From positions 11,134 to 75,133 of the forward strand of contig JBEKYM010000014.1 of the NCBI GenBank assembly GCA_049510975.1: a stretch of 64,000 nt of DNA, in the 5' to 3' direction. Below are positions 32,778 to 41,995 of this stretch, one piece after another; the first letter of the stretch is position 1; each line of letters starts with the position of its first letter. The translations under genes were made by a program, and so were the position numbers. The notes below the pieces were generated by a model. It was not told the DNA's origin. It worked only from the letters and a program-made list of their open reading frames with translations, and did no database searches. The stretch is from JAKACA01 sp049510975. Its GTDB lineage: Bacteria; Actinomycetota; Acidimicrobiia; Acidimicrobiales; Bog-793.

Positions 32778-34237
32778 CGGCGGGACGGTCGGCTGCCGCC
32801 GGCAGCAACCCGGGCGTGTCGGGCGGAGCCGGCGGGTTGAAGGCCGGCGCGGCCGAGCTCGTCGTCGCTTCCAACCGAGGGCCGTTCTCCCTCGTCGCCT
32901 CGCCTGACGGGTCTCTCACGCCGCGCCCCGGGGGCGGCGGTCTGGCGCCCAGCCTCGTGGCCGCCCTGGCCGGCATACCCGCCACGTGGGTGGCCGCGGC
33001 CCTGAGCGACGCCGACCGGCAGGGCGCTGCCAGCGGCACGATCGACTCCGGCCATCCCGGCCTGTCGCTGCGGCTCGTGGCCCCCGACCATGACGTCCTC
33101 GCAGCCGCCTACGACGTCGTCGCCAACGCCGTGCTCTGGTTCGTGTACCACGGGCTCTTCGACGCTTCCCGCAGGCCCATCTTCGACGGCGAGTGGTTGC
33201 GGGCGTGGGAGGGGTTTCGCGTCTACAACCGGGCGTTTGCCGACTCGGTCGCCGAGGTTGCCGCTCCGGATGCCGTCGTGCTCGTGAACGACTACCACCT
33301 GCCGCTCGTCGGGGCGATGCTGGCAGCCGACCGACCCGACCTCGCCACGGTGCACTTCAGCCATACGCCTTTCCCGAGTCCGGAGGAGCTGGCGATCCTG
33401 CCCCACGCGGCCGCTGGGGAGCTGATGACGGGGATGGCGGGCTTCGGAGCCTGTGGGTTCCACTCGGCGCGGTGGGAGCAGGCGTTCCGTCGCTGCGCCG
33501 CCGCGGCGGGGACAACCGTGCCCGACACGTTCGTGGCGCCCCTCGGACCCGACCTGTTTCGCTTGCGGCAGGTGGCGGGGACGCCCGAGTGCGCCGCCCG
33601 CTTCGCCGCTTTGCAGCAGCGCCTCGGTGGGCGGCTACTGGTGCTCCGGAGCGACCGGGTCGAACTGTCGAAGAACCTCCTGCGAGGCCTGCGCGCCTTC
33701 GACCTGATGCTCGCCGAGCAGGCTCACTGGCGGGGCAGGGTCGTGCACCTGATCCGGGCGTACGCCAGCCGTGAGGGCTTGCCGGAGTACCTGGCGTACC
33801 GTTCCGAGCTCGAGCACCTCACCGATGTCGTGAACGAGCGTTGGTCGGCGCCGGGCTACGAGCCGGTCATCCTCGACGTCGACGACGACTTCGGTGCCAC
33901 GGTGGCGGCGCTTCGCTCCTACGACGTCCTGCTCGTGAACCCGGTGCGCGACGGCATGAACCTCGTCGCCAAAGAAGGGCCGGCGCTGAACGAGCGCGAC
34001 GGCATGCTCGTGCTGTCCGAGCAGGCGGGCGCGTATGACGAGCTTGGGCCCGAGGCATTTGGCGTCCACGCCTTCGACGTGAGCGACACCGCTCGGGCAC
34101 TGCACGAAGCGCTTTCGTTGTCGGGGCCGGCGCGCACGGCACGGGCAAGTCGCTTGCAGGAGCTCGCGGTTGCCCACCCGCCGGCAGAATGGTTGAAGGC
34201 GCTCCTTGGTCAGGCGCGGGTGCCGAGGGCTCGCTGA
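32774..34237 (+). CDS. otsA: Trehalose-6-phosphate synthase-family glycosyltransferase (GT20)
   Basis: The product (487 aa) transfers glucose from an NDP-glucose to glucose-6-phosphate. ELVVASNRGPFSL near residue 30 and GGLAPSLVAAL start the fold, VNDYHLPLVG and HFSHTPFPSPEELAILP follow, RSDRVELSKNLLRGLRAFD holds the phosphate Arg and Lys, and LLVNPVRDGMNLVAKEGP binds the nucleotide sugar. The DRVELSKN version differs from the VDRLDYxKG pattern of classical OtsA and is closer to a second actinobacterial group, so another phosphorylated acceptor is possible. The GTG start overlaps gpgS. Convergent otsB ends 2 nt after its stop, which supports a trehalose role. Confidence 0.82.
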   Translation: MTAGRSAAAGSNPGVSGGAGGLKAGAAELVVASNRGPFSLVASPDGSLTPRPGGGGLAPSLVAALAGIPATWVAAALSDADRQGAASGTIDSGHPGLSLRLVAPDHDVLAAAYDVVANAVLWFVYHGLFDASRRPIFDGEWLRAWEGFRVYNRAFADSVAEVAAPDAVVLVNDYHLPLVGAMLAADRPDLATVHFSHTPFPSPEELAILPHAAAGELMTGMAGFGACGFHSARWEQAFRRCAAAAGTTVPDTFVAPLGPDLFRLRQVAGTPECAARFAALQQRLGGRLLVLRSDRVELSKNLLRGLRAFDLMLAEQAHWRGRVVHLIRAYASREGLPEYLAYRSELEHLTDVVNERWSAPGYEPVILDVDDDFGATVAALRSYDVLLVNPVRDGMNLVAKEGPALNERDGMLVLSEQAGAYDELGPEAFGVHAFDVSDTARALHEALSLSGPARTARASRLQELAVAHPPAEWLKALLGQARVPRAR

Positions 34238-34239
34238 GC

Positions 34240-35100
34240 TCAGCGCCCGCTGTCGAGCCGGTCCGCCACCGCCTCCAGCAGTGCGAGCGCCGCCTCGGGC
34301 GAGGCGAGCACCAGATCGGCGCGATCCAGGAGCTCGACCGGCACGTCGGCCCCGGTGACGGCGACCTTGAGGCCGAGACGCCCCCCGCCGGCGACGAGCT
34401 CGTCTACGGCGGAAAAGGCCGGGAGATCGCTGACATCGTCGCCGAAGAAGGCGATGCGCTCGACGGCCGGCTCGCCGCCCAACCTCGACACGACGCTGCC
34501 CTTGTCGATCCCGAGCGGCGCCACGAGCTCGAGACTCGCTTTGCCGGCCCGCGGCAACAAGCCCGTGCGAGCAGACAATTGCGCGGCGAGCACGGCGGCC
34601 TGCTGGCTGACGGCATCCGGATCTGCCGCATCGCGCCAGTGCAAGGTCACACCGAAGATCTTGTTCTCGACGATGAGCCCCGTGATCCCGGCGTCCACGG
34701 CCTCTTCGTAGACCCGTGCGGCCACGTCCGCCCAAGGGCCTACGCCGTCGGCCAGCTCCACCGGCCCGCCGTTGCTGTGTTCGAGCCCATGCAGCCCGTA
34801 GGCTTCGATGGCACCGCCGGCCTCCGCCAGGCCGAGCTCTTCCACCAGCCAGGCCGCCTGCCGCCCCGAGACGACGGCGACGTGCCGCAGTTGTGCGGCC
34901 AACCGCTTCAGCACCTCGGGCGCACCCGGCAAGGGCCGAGCGAGCTCCGGCCGGGACACGATGCGAGACAGCGTGCCGTCGAAGTCGGTGAACAGAGCCG
35001 TGCCCGCCGGCTCGGCGGACAGCCAGCCGATCGCCCCGGCGGCATGCGTCACGGGACCGTGCAATCGACCCGCCACCACGACGCCGTCAAGGCCCGACAA
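34240..35100 (-). CDS. otsB: Trehalose-6-phosphate phosphatase-like HAD hydrolase
   Basis: The product is 286 aa. ALFTDFDGTLSRIVSRPE at about residues 35-52 is HAD motif I with the nucleophile Asp and acid/base Asp. VAVVSGRQAAWL is motif II. KASLELVAPLGIDKGSVV holds the motif III Lys, and IAFFGDDVSDLPAF is motif IV. The cap region contains ENKIFGVTLHWRDA and matches OtsB proteins. It removes phosphate from trehalose-6-phosphate made by the facing otsA, with only 2 nt between the stops. The start used is TTG 35100; a GTG a few codons in is possible. DUF3263 lies 9 nt upstream on the same strand. Confidence 0.85.
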   Translation of the reverse strand: MSGLDGVVVAGRLHGPVTHAAGAIGWLSAEPAGTALFTDFDGTLSRIVSRPELARPLPGAPEVLKRLAAQLRHVAVVSGRQAAWLVEELGLAEAGGAIEAYGLHGLEHSNGGPVELADGVGPWADVAARVYEEAVDAGITGLIVENKIFGVTLHWRDAADPDAVSQQAAVLAAQLSARTGLLPRAGKASLELVAPLGIDKGSVVSRLGGEPAVERIAFFGDDVSDLPAFSAVDELVAGGGRLGLKVAVTGADVPVELLDRADLVLASPEAALALLEAVADRLDSGR

Positions 35101-35109
35101 CCCCTCCGG

Positions 35110-35376
35110 TCACCGACGGTGGTGTTGCACCGGTCCTGGAGTCAGGCCGGACAGGCGTGCCCGTCGTTCGCGAACCTGCCGCCGGCGCACGCGCTGTACG
35201 ACGAGCGGGTCGTAGGCAAAGGCCTCCGCTGAGCCGACCAACCGCCGCAACGCCGCGTAGTAAGCGCCCGGTGAGCAACCGAGACGCTCGCGGATCACCG
35301 CCTGCTTGGTCGAGCCAGACCGCCACCACTCACGCTCGAGATCGAGGACTTCACGCTCTCGTGTACTGAGTGCCAT
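35110..35376 (-). CDS. DUF3263 small helix-turn-helix protein
   Basis: The product is 88 aa. MALSTREREVLDLEREWW followed by KQAVIRERLGCSPGAYYAAL is the DUF3263 signature, a small actinobacterial domain that looks like a helix-turn-helix with KQAVIRERLGCSPGAYY as the helix pair. The C-terminus is basic (QRVRRRQVRERRARL), consistent with nucleic acid binding. The ATG at 35376 is preferred; an open frame to 35553 adds Arg/Ser-rich sequence with no match. It lies upstream of otsB and is divergent from the amidase gene. The target is unknown. Confidence 0.8.
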   Translation of the reverse strand: MALSTREREVLDLEREWWRSGSTKQAVIRERLGCSPGAYYAALRRLVGSAEAFAYDPLVVQRVRRRQVRERRARLSGLTPGPVQHHRR

Positions 35377-35455
35377 CCCAGCCGACAATGCCAAGGTTGC
35401 TCGGGAAAAGCAAGCATTCACGCCTGGTGCAGGACGTGTGCGACGCTGGGAGCCG

Positions 35456-37030
35456 ATGCGCGACGACGAAACCGACCCACATCCACCGAGCGCCGAGCTC
35501 GCGCGCCTCAGTGCCGGCGCCCTCGCTCGGCTTCTCTCAGCGGGCACGCTCACTTCGGCGGAGCTGACCTCGACCCTCCTTCAGCGGGTGGAGGCCATCG
35601 ACCGGTCCGGGCCGCGATTGCGCAGCGTGCTGCGACTCAACGAGGGTGCCGTCGACGACGCCTCCGCCCTCGATGCCGAGCGCAGGTCCGGCCGCCTGCG
35701 AGGTCCGCTTCATGGCGTCCCCGTGCTCGTGAAGGACAATGTCGACACGATCGGTCTCGGTGCCACGGCCGGCTCGCTCGCCCTCGAAGGACTCCCAGTC
35801 GCCGCGGACGCTGTGCTCGTCAGCGAACTGCGCGCAGCGGGCGCCATCATCCTCGGGAAGACGAACTTGTCCGAGTGGGCCAACTTCCGCGGCCGGCCGT
35901 CGGCGAGCGGTTGGAGTGCCGTCGGCAACCAGACGAGAAACCCCTTCGCCCTCAACCGCTCACCCGGCGGCTCCAGCTCCGGCTCCGGTGCGGGGGTCGC
36001 CGCAGGTCTTGCTCCGCTTGGCGTCGGCACCGAGACCGACGGCTCGATCCTGTGCCCGGCTGCAGCCTGCGGCCTCGTCGGGATCAAGCCGACCGTCGGT
36101 CTCGTCAGCCAGTCCGGCATCATTCCGATCTCGGCCAGTCAGGACACGGCCGGGCCGATGGCCCGCTCGGTCGAGGACGCCGCCGCCCTGTTGGAGGTAC
36201 TGGTGTCGGCCACCTCGGGCGGCTCGAGGGTCTCGACGGCCGACCCGCTCGGTCGGCCGGCAACCAGAGCCGGCTACGCCGATGCCATCTCGAATGACCT
36301 TCGCGGCCTCCGCGTCGGTCTCGTCCGAGACGACGGCTACTTCGGCTATCACCCGGAGACCGACGGCATCGTTGCGTCGGCCTTGGGGGCGTTTCGTGAG
36401 GCAGGTGCCGACGTTGTGGAGTCGGTCACCGGAATCGGGACGCCGCAGCACGCCGACGAGATGACCGTGCTGTGTACCGAGTTCAAGGCCGGGCTCGGCG
36501 CCTACCTCGCCCAACGCTTCGCCGGCGGCCGCGAACCAGGACGGCACCGGGCGATGCCTCGCAGCCTGGACGACGTCATTGCCTTCAACGAGGCTACTGC
36601 GGGCGAGCGCGTCGATCTGTTCCCGCAGGACGTTCTCATCCGGGCGGCCGCAAGTGGCGACCTCGACGATCCTGCCTACCTGGCGGCGCGCTCCGCCAAC
36701 CACCGGCGTACACGCGAGGACGGCATCGACGCCGTGTGCGCCCGCCTCGGCCTCGACGCCCTCGTCGCTCCGACCATGGCTCCTGCCTGGATGATCGACC
36801 ACGTGAACGGCGACAGCCACTTCGGCGCCTCCTGGAGCCATGCCGCCATTGCCGGTTACCCGTCGCTCAACCTGCCGATCGGTGAGGTTCGCGGACTTCC
36901 CGTCGGCTTGGCGCTCTGGGGGCGGGCCTTCACGGAGGCGACATTGATCCGCATCGCCTCCGCTGTCGAGGGCCAACTCTCCTACCGGCCTGTGCCGACC
37001 TACCGGCCCGCTCTCGATGTCGTCACCTGA
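35456..37030 (+). CDS. Amidase signature family protein
   Basis: The product is 524 aa. The Ser-Ser-Lys catalytic triad is seen as GVPVLVKDNVD (Lys near residue 89), SPGGSSSGSGAGVAAGLAPL (first Ser near 172) and GTETDGSILCPAAACG (nucleophile Ser near 197). IKPTVGLVS and SQDTAGPMARSVEDAA are the usual following strands. PTMAPAW and AIAGYPSLNLPIG are close to the C-terminus. The closest style is the GatA-like amidases of unknown substrate that begin with a short helical segment. No gatB or gatC adjoins, so this is not the tRNA amidotransferase. ATG 35456 follows GGGAG by 5 nt; upstream codons in frame cross the DUF3263 gene. Confidence 0.87.
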   Translation: MRDDETDPHPPSAELARLSAGALARLLSAGTLTSAELTSTLLQRVEAIDRSGPRLRSVLRLNEGAVDDASALDAERRSGRLRGPLHGVPVLVKDNVDTIGLGATAGSLALEGLPVAADAVLVSELRAAGAIILGKTNLSEWANFRGRPSASGWSAVGNQTRNPFALNRSPGGSSSGSGAGVAAGLAPLGVGTETDGSILCPAAACGLVGIKPTVGLVSQSGIIPISASQDTAGPMARSVEDAAALLEVLVSATSGGSRVSTADPLGRPATRAGYADAISNDLRGLRVGLVRDDGYFGYHPETDGIVASALGAFREAGADVVESVTGIGTPQHADEMTVLCTEFKAGLGAYLAQRFAGGREPGRHRAMPRSLDDVIAFNEATAGERVDLFPQDVLIRAAASGDLDDPAYLAARSANHRRTREDGIDAVCARLGLDALVAPTMAPAWMIDHVNGDSHFGASWSHAAIAGYPSLNLPIGEVRGLPVGLALWGRAFTEATLIRIASAVEGQLSYRPVPTYRPALDVVT

Positions 37031-37069
37031 GGAGGCCAACGGCGCCGCCTCGACCGGTCGAAGGGACGT

Positions 37070-39799
37070 TCAGGTCTGAGCGAGCTGGCGGGCGACGTAG
37101 AGGAGGATGCCGCCGCCGGCGAAATAACCAGCCTCAGTCGGTGTGTCGATCCGGAGCTTGGCGTTGAAGCGGCGCACCGTCTCGCCCGCCTCGCCCCGCG
37201 CCGTCACTTGGAGCAGCCGGCCGACGAGCTCTTCGGAAGCGAGCTCGGCGACGCCCTCGATGTCGAAGAGCTCGTGACCGGTCAGACCGAGGGACTCCAC
37301 GTTGTCGCCCACGAATTGGAGCGGCAGCACGCCCATGCCGATCAGGTTCGAACGGTGGATCCGCTCGAAGCTCTCGGCGATGACGGCACGGACGCCCAGC
37401 AGCTTTGGCCCTTTGCCGGCCCAGTCGCGTGACGAGCCGGAGCCGTACTCCTTGCCGGCGAGCACGACGAGGGGGACCCCCTCGGAACCGTAACGGGCGG
37501 CCGCCTCGTAGATGGGGAGCTCCTCGCCATCAGGCAGGTGCAGCGTGACGCCCCCCTCCGTGCCGGGGGCGAGATGGTTGCGGATGCGCGTGTTGGCGAA
37601 CGTGCCCCGGACCATGATCTCGTGGTTGCCGCGCCGTGCCCCGTAGGAGTTGAAGTCCGCCGGCGCGACGCCGTGAGCGATGAGCCACTGTCCGGCTGGG
37701 CTGTTGGTCTTGATCGAGCCGGCGGGCGAGATGTGGTCGGTCGTGACGCTGTCGCCGAGGATCGCCAGCACGCGGGCGCCGAGCACGTCGGTCGTCGGCT
37801 CCGGCTCGGCCTCCATAGCGTCGAAATAGGGCGGCTTGCGGATGTAGGTGGACGTCTCGCCCCACTCGTAACGATGCCCTGCCGGCACCTCCAGATCCCG
37901 CCAGGTGTCGTCGCCGTGGAAGACCTCGGCGTAGTCTCGGCGGAACAAGTCGGTGCCGACGGCTACGGCCGCGACGTCGACGACTTCCCGCATGCTCGGC
38001 CACAGATCCTTCAAGAAAACGGGGTTTCCGTCGCTGCCCGTGCCGAGCGGTTCGGTGGCGAGGTCGATGTCCATGGTGCCAGCGAGGGCGTAGGCAACCA
38101 CGAGCGGTGGCGAGGCGAGGTAGTTCATGCGCACATCGGGGTGGATGCGGCCCTCGAAGTTGCGGTTGCCGGAGAGCACGGACACGCACGCCAAGGTGTT
38201 GGTGTTGATCGCCTCCGAGATCTCGGGCAGCAGCGGCCCCGAGTTGCCGATGCACGTCGTGCAGCCGAAGCCCACCAGCCCGAAGCCCAACTGCTCCAGC
38301 GGCTCGGTCAGCCCGGCGCGATCGAAGTAGTCCATGGCGACCCGGGACCCTGGCGCCAATGTCGTCTTCACCCAGGGTTTGGCGCTGAGACCGCGTGTCA
38401 CGGCGTTGCGGGCGAGCAGGCCGGCGGCGATCATCACCTGCGGGTTGGAGGTGTTCGTGCACGACGTGATGGCGGCGATCACGACGTGACCATGATCAAG
38501 GTCGAACTCGGTCCCGTCGGCGAGCCGGACTGGGACCGGATGCGAGACGCGCCGACCAGCAGCGGCAGCGCCGGCGACTTCGACGTCCCCCTCGGGCAAG
38601 GATCGAGGCAACGCCTCGGCGAAACGGACCTTTGCCTCCGACAGCTTGACGCGATCCTGCGGTCGCGAGGGGCCGGCGATGCTGGGTTCGACCGTCGAGA
38701 GGTCGAGCTCGACGTGCTCGGTGTAGGCCGGTCGTGCCTCGGGTTCGTGCCAGAGGCCCTGGGTCTTCGCGTACGTCTCGACGAGGTTGAGCAATTCGGG
38801 GGGACGACCGGTGAGCTCGAGGTAGCGCAACGTCTCGCCGTCGATCGGGAAGATCGTCACGGTGGAGCCGTACTCCGGCGACATGTTGCCGATCGTCGCC
38901 CGGTTCTCGAGCGGGACGCTCGCGACGCCAGGGCCGTAACACTCGACGAACTTGCCGACGACGCCGTGGCCACGGAGCAGTTCGGCGATGCGCAGTACGA
39001 GGTCGGTAGCCGTCGTGCCCTCTGGCAACTCGCCGTGCAGCCGGAGCCCGACCACAGGTGGAACGAGCATGGAGATGGGCTGGCCGAGCATGGCGGCCTC
39101 CGCCTCGATGCCGCCGGCGCCCCAGGCGAGGATGCCGAGGCCGTTCACCATCGGGGTGTGGGAGTCCGTGCCGACGACGCTGTCGGGGTAGGCGGCTCCG
39201 TGGGTGTCGGTGAACACCACCCGGCTGAGGTACTCGAGGTTGACCTGGTGGCAGATGCCGGTCCCGGGCGGCACCACGCGGAAGTTGGAGAAAGCTTGCT
39301 GTCCCCAACGCAAGAAGCGGTACCGCTCGGCGTTGCGCTCGTACTCGATCCGGGTGTTCACCTCGAGGGCGTCAGGCCGTCCGTAGACGTCGGCCACCAC
39401 GGAGTGGTCGATCACGAGGTCGACGGGCACGAGCGGGTTGACGCGATCGGGCTTGCCGCCCAACTCCTCGACGGCGTCGCGCATTGCGGCCAGGTCGACG
39501 ACACAGGGCACGCCGGTGAAGTCCTGCAACAGGATGCGGGCCGGTGAGAAGGCGATCTCTCGTTGGGCAGCGACGCCGGACGCCGCACTCGTGGCGACGG
39601 CCTCGATGTCGGCGGCGGTGACGGCGCGGCCGTTCTCGTTGCGCAGGAGGTTCTCGAGGAGCAGCTTGATCGAGAAGGGAACCTTTGCCAGGTCGCAGAT
39701 GCCGGCGAGAGCGTCGAGTCGATGAATCTCGTAGGCCTCCGTGCCGACCTCGAGCGTTGTCTTCGACGAGAAAGTGTTGGTGGAGGGGGTGGCAGTCAT
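37070..39799 (-). CDS. acnA: Aconitate hydratase A
   Basis: The product (909 aa) isomerises citrate and isocitrate in the TCA cycle. The [4Fe-4S] cysteines are visible in ITSCTNTSNPQVM (near residue 440) and GFGCTTCIGNSGPL (near 505-518). VGTDSHTPMVNGLGILAWG near 205 and VLAGKEYGSGSSRDWAGKGP near 785 are the substrate and C-terminal swivel-domain motifs. ATG 39799 gives the usual N-terminus; the frame upstream to 40072 runs into the marR gene and is rejected. A MarR regulator lies 73 nt upstream on the same strand. Confidence 0.97.
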   Translation of the reverse strand: MTATPSTNTFSSKTTLEVGTEAYEIHRLDALAGICDLAKVPFSIKLLLENLLRNENGRAVTAADIEAVATSAASGVAAQREIAFSPARILLQDFTGVPCVVDLAAMRDAVEELGGKPDRVNPLVPVDLVIDHSVVADVYGRPDALEVNTRIEYERNAERYRFLRWGQQAFSNFRVVPPGTGICHQVNLEYLSRVVFTDTHGAAYPDSVVGTDSHTPMVNGLGILAWGAGGIEAEAAMLGQPISMLVPPVVGLRLHGELPEGTTATDLVLRIAELLRGHGVVGKFVECYGPGVASVPLENRATIGNMSPEYGSTVTIFPIDGETLRYLELTGRPPELLNLVETYAKTQGLWHEPEARPAYTEHVELDLSTVEPSIAGPSRPQDRVKLSEAKVRFAEALPRSLPEGDVEVAGAAAAGRRVSHPVPVRLADGTEFDLDHGHVVIAAITSCTNTSNPQVMIAAGLLARNAVTRGLSAKPWVKTTLAPGSRVAMDYFDRAGLTEPLEQLGFGLVGFGCTTCIGNSGPLLPEISEAINTNTLACVSVLSGNRNFEGRIHPDVRMNYLASPPLVVAYALAGTMDIDLATEPLGTGSDGNPVFLKDLWPSMREVVDVAAVAVGTDLFRRDYAEVFHGDDTWRDLEVPAGHRYEWGETSTYIRKPPYFDAMEAEPEPTTDVLGARVLAILGDSVTTDHISPAGSIKTNSPAGQWLIAHGVAPADFNSYGARRGNHEIMVRGTFANTRIRNHLAPGTEGGVTLHLPDGEELPIYEAAARYGSEGVPLVVLAGKEYGSGSSRDWAGKGPKLLGVRAVIAESFERIHRSNLIGMGVLPLQFVGDNVESLGLTGHELFDIEGVAELASEELVGRLLQVTARGEAGETVRRFNAKLRIDTPTEAGYFAGGGILLYVARQLAQT

Positions 39800-39872
39800 C
39801 AGCCGCGACGCTACCGGCTGCGCCCGTTCGGGCGTCATCGGTGAGCCGGCGAGCGACGGACGATCGAAGGCC

Positions 39873-40409
39873 TCATCCACTACCGGCCGTTGACGGTCCC
39901 GCACCGAGATGATCGCGCAACCGTCGCAGCAGATCTGCCAGCCGCTCCTGCTCGCCGGCGTCGAGAACCTCGCCGAACAGATCGCACAGCGCCGCCTGGT
40001 GGCACGACATCGCCACTTTGGCTCGGGCCGCCCCGCCGCCGGTGAGGGCGGCGAAGGCGCCACGTCCGTCATCGGTGCAGACCTGCCGCCGGACGAGGCC
40101 TGCCTCGCAGAGACGGTCGACGGCCCGCGTGAGCCCGCTCGGCGTGAGCATCGTCTGGGCAGCGAGCTCGCTCATCCGCAACCGGCCGCCGGTTGCCTGC
40201 GAGAGGCGGGCGAGCACGTCGAGGCTCTGCTGGGGGAGGCCGTGATCGCGCTCCACGGAGGGAACGACGGCACGGCGCAGCCCGGTGGCCGTCTCGAACA
40301 CGAGGCGGGCGAGCACGGCCGCCCTGTCGTCGACCACGCGCTCGACGGTCACCCGCTCGACAGTCACCCTGGTGGCGCGCCTCGATCGCGGCATCGGTTC
40401 GGGGGCCAT
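39873..40409 (-). CDS. MarR-family transcriptional regulator
   Basis: The product is 178 aa. The winged helix is RMSELAAQTMLTPSGLTRAVDRLCEAGLVRR (about residues 79-109), followed by a wing with VCTDDGRGAFAALT. Helices at both ends (LVFETATGLRRAV, LCDLFGEVLDAGEQERL) would form the dimer. The N-terminus is an Arg/Val-rich stretch with a VTVERV duplication (residues 15-25) encoded by an 18-bp tandem repeat. Self-binding is likely at the palindromes just upstream. It lies before acnA, but there is no strong sign that it controls it. The ligand is unknown. Confidence 0.83.
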   Translation of the reverse strand: MAPEPMPRSRRATRVTVERVTVERVVDDRAAVLARLVFETATGLRRAVVPSVERDHGLPQQSLDVLARLSQATGGRLRMSELAAQTMLTPSGLTRAVDRLCEAGLVRRQVCTDDGRGAFAALTGGGAARAKVAMSCHQAALCDLFGEVLDAGEQERLADLLRRLRDHLGAGPSTAGSG

Positions 40410-40423
40410 GACAGCCTCATCCT

Positions 40424-40444
40424 AGTGGCCAACTAGTTGCGCAA
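40424..40444. promoter_or_regulatory. Likely MarR operator
   Basis: CAACTAGTTG (40430-40439) is a perfect 10-bp palindrome, and TTGCGCAA (40437-40444) is a perfect 8-bp palindrome overlapping it. TAGTGGCC precedes at 40423-40430. TAGTTGC-type half sites are typical of MarR operators. The site is 14-35 nt upstream of the marR start and so fits autoregulation. Confidence 0.5.
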
Positions 40445-40520
40445 GAAACAACACGGCAGCGCCAGGCCGCCCGCAGACCTTCCACGTTTACCGAGCGAGC
40501 AGCCATTACGCTGCGCGCGC

Positions 40521-41894
40521 ATGTCACGCAAGGAAGCGAGCTTCGGCGCAGGCCCGCCGCCACCGCCTCCCTCGGGCTTCTTCCAGGGTTTGCTCGACTC
40601 GCTTCCCGCCGTGGTGCTCGTGCTCGACGCCGGCGCCACCATACGTTTCGCCGCCGGGCAGCTTCACTGCCTCGGACACCGTACCTACAGCCAGCTGGTC
40701 GGCTCCAAGGTGGGCGATCTCATCGTCGGCGGGGAGGAGCGACTGCTCCTCGACGAGCTGCTCGACGTCACGACGAGCCGGTCCGAGGGTGAGATGGTCG
40801 GGCCGGTCCGGTTGCCGTACGAGGACCTGGACGGCACCGTCCGGCTGACCGAGGTCTGGGCGGTCAACTGCTCGCAGGACCCCGGCATGGCCGGTCTCGT
40901 GCTCATCGTGCTGCCGGAGAGCGCCTACAGCCGCTTCGACGAGGCGCTTGCCGGCATCGTGACGGACGCCTCGCTCGACGAGACGTTCGACGCCCTGGCG
41001 GCTGGGCTGAGGGTGGCGCCCGTTGAGGCGGAGTGCTTCTTCGTGCGCCGCGGCCGTGATGACCGTGGCCTCCTGCGGACACCCGGTGTTGCGGGCGTGC
41101 CCGGTCCCCCGACCCCTGGCCCCTGGGACGAGATCTGGGCCGGCGCCAACGTGGTCGAGCACGAGAACCTCGCCCAGGTCTCCTCCAGTTTGCGAGAGCT
41201 GGCGAAACGCACCGGGTTTGCCTCGCTGGCGTGCTTCGCCGTCCATCACGGGCTCGAGGGCCGGGCCGACGCCTGCCTCGTGGCGTGGTTTCGCCAGGAA
41301 GGGCGCCTGCCACTGTTCACCCGTCTCGCCATCGAGCGAGCGGTGCTCATCGGCTCGCTCGCCATGTCGCACCGCTCCGAGGACGAGGGCCTGAAGGACG
41401 CCACCTCGCGGGATCCGCTCACCGGGCTCGGGAACCGGCGGACCTTCTTCCAGGCGCTCGAGGCGCTCGTGGACGCCGGCGAGCAGCCGGCGATCCTCTA
41501 CATCGACCTCGACGGGTTCAAGGCCGTCAACGAACACCTCGGCCACCTTGCCGGCGACGCCGTGCTTCGCGTGGCGGCCCGCCGCCTGTCCTCGATCATG
41601 CGACCCACCGACGAGCTCGCGAGGCTCGGTGGCGACGAGTTCGCCGTCTTGTGCAACGGCAACCCCTCCGCCGAGCAGATGGTGATGATCGCCGAGCGGG
41701 TCGTCGAACAGCTGTCGCTCCCACTGTCAGTTGGTGACGGCGAGAGCGTCGACGTGGCCGCCAGCATCGGCATTGCCCTCGGGCTGCCGGTCGGGACTCC
41801 CGTCGACACGATCCTCGGGCGAGCCGATCACGCCCTGCACAACGCCAAAGCCGCCGGAAGGGGACAGTGGGCGCTCGCCGGCGAACCGGACTGA
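40521..41894 (+). CDS. Diguanylate cyclase (PAS-like, GGDEF)
   Basis: The product (457 aa) is a cytoplasmic protein that makes cyclic di-GMP. A PAS-like sensor lies at about residues 22-145 (GFFQGLLDSLPAVVLVLDAG). A second, unassigned GAF-like region spans about 150-290 (VEAECFFVRRGRDDRGLL). The GGDEF domain begins at DPLTGLGNRRTFF near 300 and contains the intact GGDEF at 370-374. RPTD five residues before it is the RxxD inhibitory site. ATG 40521 is used; a frame from 40437 would add 28 Arg/Pro-rich residues. It is divergent from marR. The signal sensed is not readable. Confidence 0.88.
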   Translation: MSRKEASFGAGPPPPPPSGFFQGLLDSLPAVVLVLDAGATIRFAAGQLHCLGHRTYSQLVGSKVGDLIVGGEERLLLDELLDVTTSRSEGEMVGPVRLPYEDLDGTVRLTEVWAVNCSQDPGMAGLVLIVLPESAYSRFDEALAGIVTDASLDETFDALAAGLRVAPVEAECFFVRRGRDDRGLLRTPGVAGVPGPPTPGPWDEIWAGANVVEHENLAQVSSSLRELAKRTGFASLACFAVHHGLEGRADACLVAWFRQEGRLPLFTRLAIERAVLIGSLAMSHRSEDEGLKDATSRDPLTGLGNRRTFFQALEALVDAGEQPAILYIDLDGFKAVNEHLGHLAGDAVLRVAARRLSSIMRPTDELARLGGDEFAVLCNGNPSAEQMVMIAERVVEQLSLPLSVGDGESVDVAASIGIALGLPVGTPVDTILGRADHALHNAKAAGRGQWALAGEPD

Positions 41895-41995
41895 GCTGAC
41901 GGGACCGGCGCAACGCGCATGATCGCGAGCGTGCTCCAGGGGGAATGGCGTAAGGTAAAAGTGGCAGCGAAGCTGTAACAATTGGGGGAGGCGCC

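Noticed and set aside
35456..37030. GatA subunit of tRNA amidotransferase
   Set aside because: No gatB or gatC is nearby, and the amidase signature alone does not support this role.
38127..38330. Short plus-strand frame over acnA
   Set aside because: It is the shadow of the aconitase frame, without its own ribosome binding site or domain.
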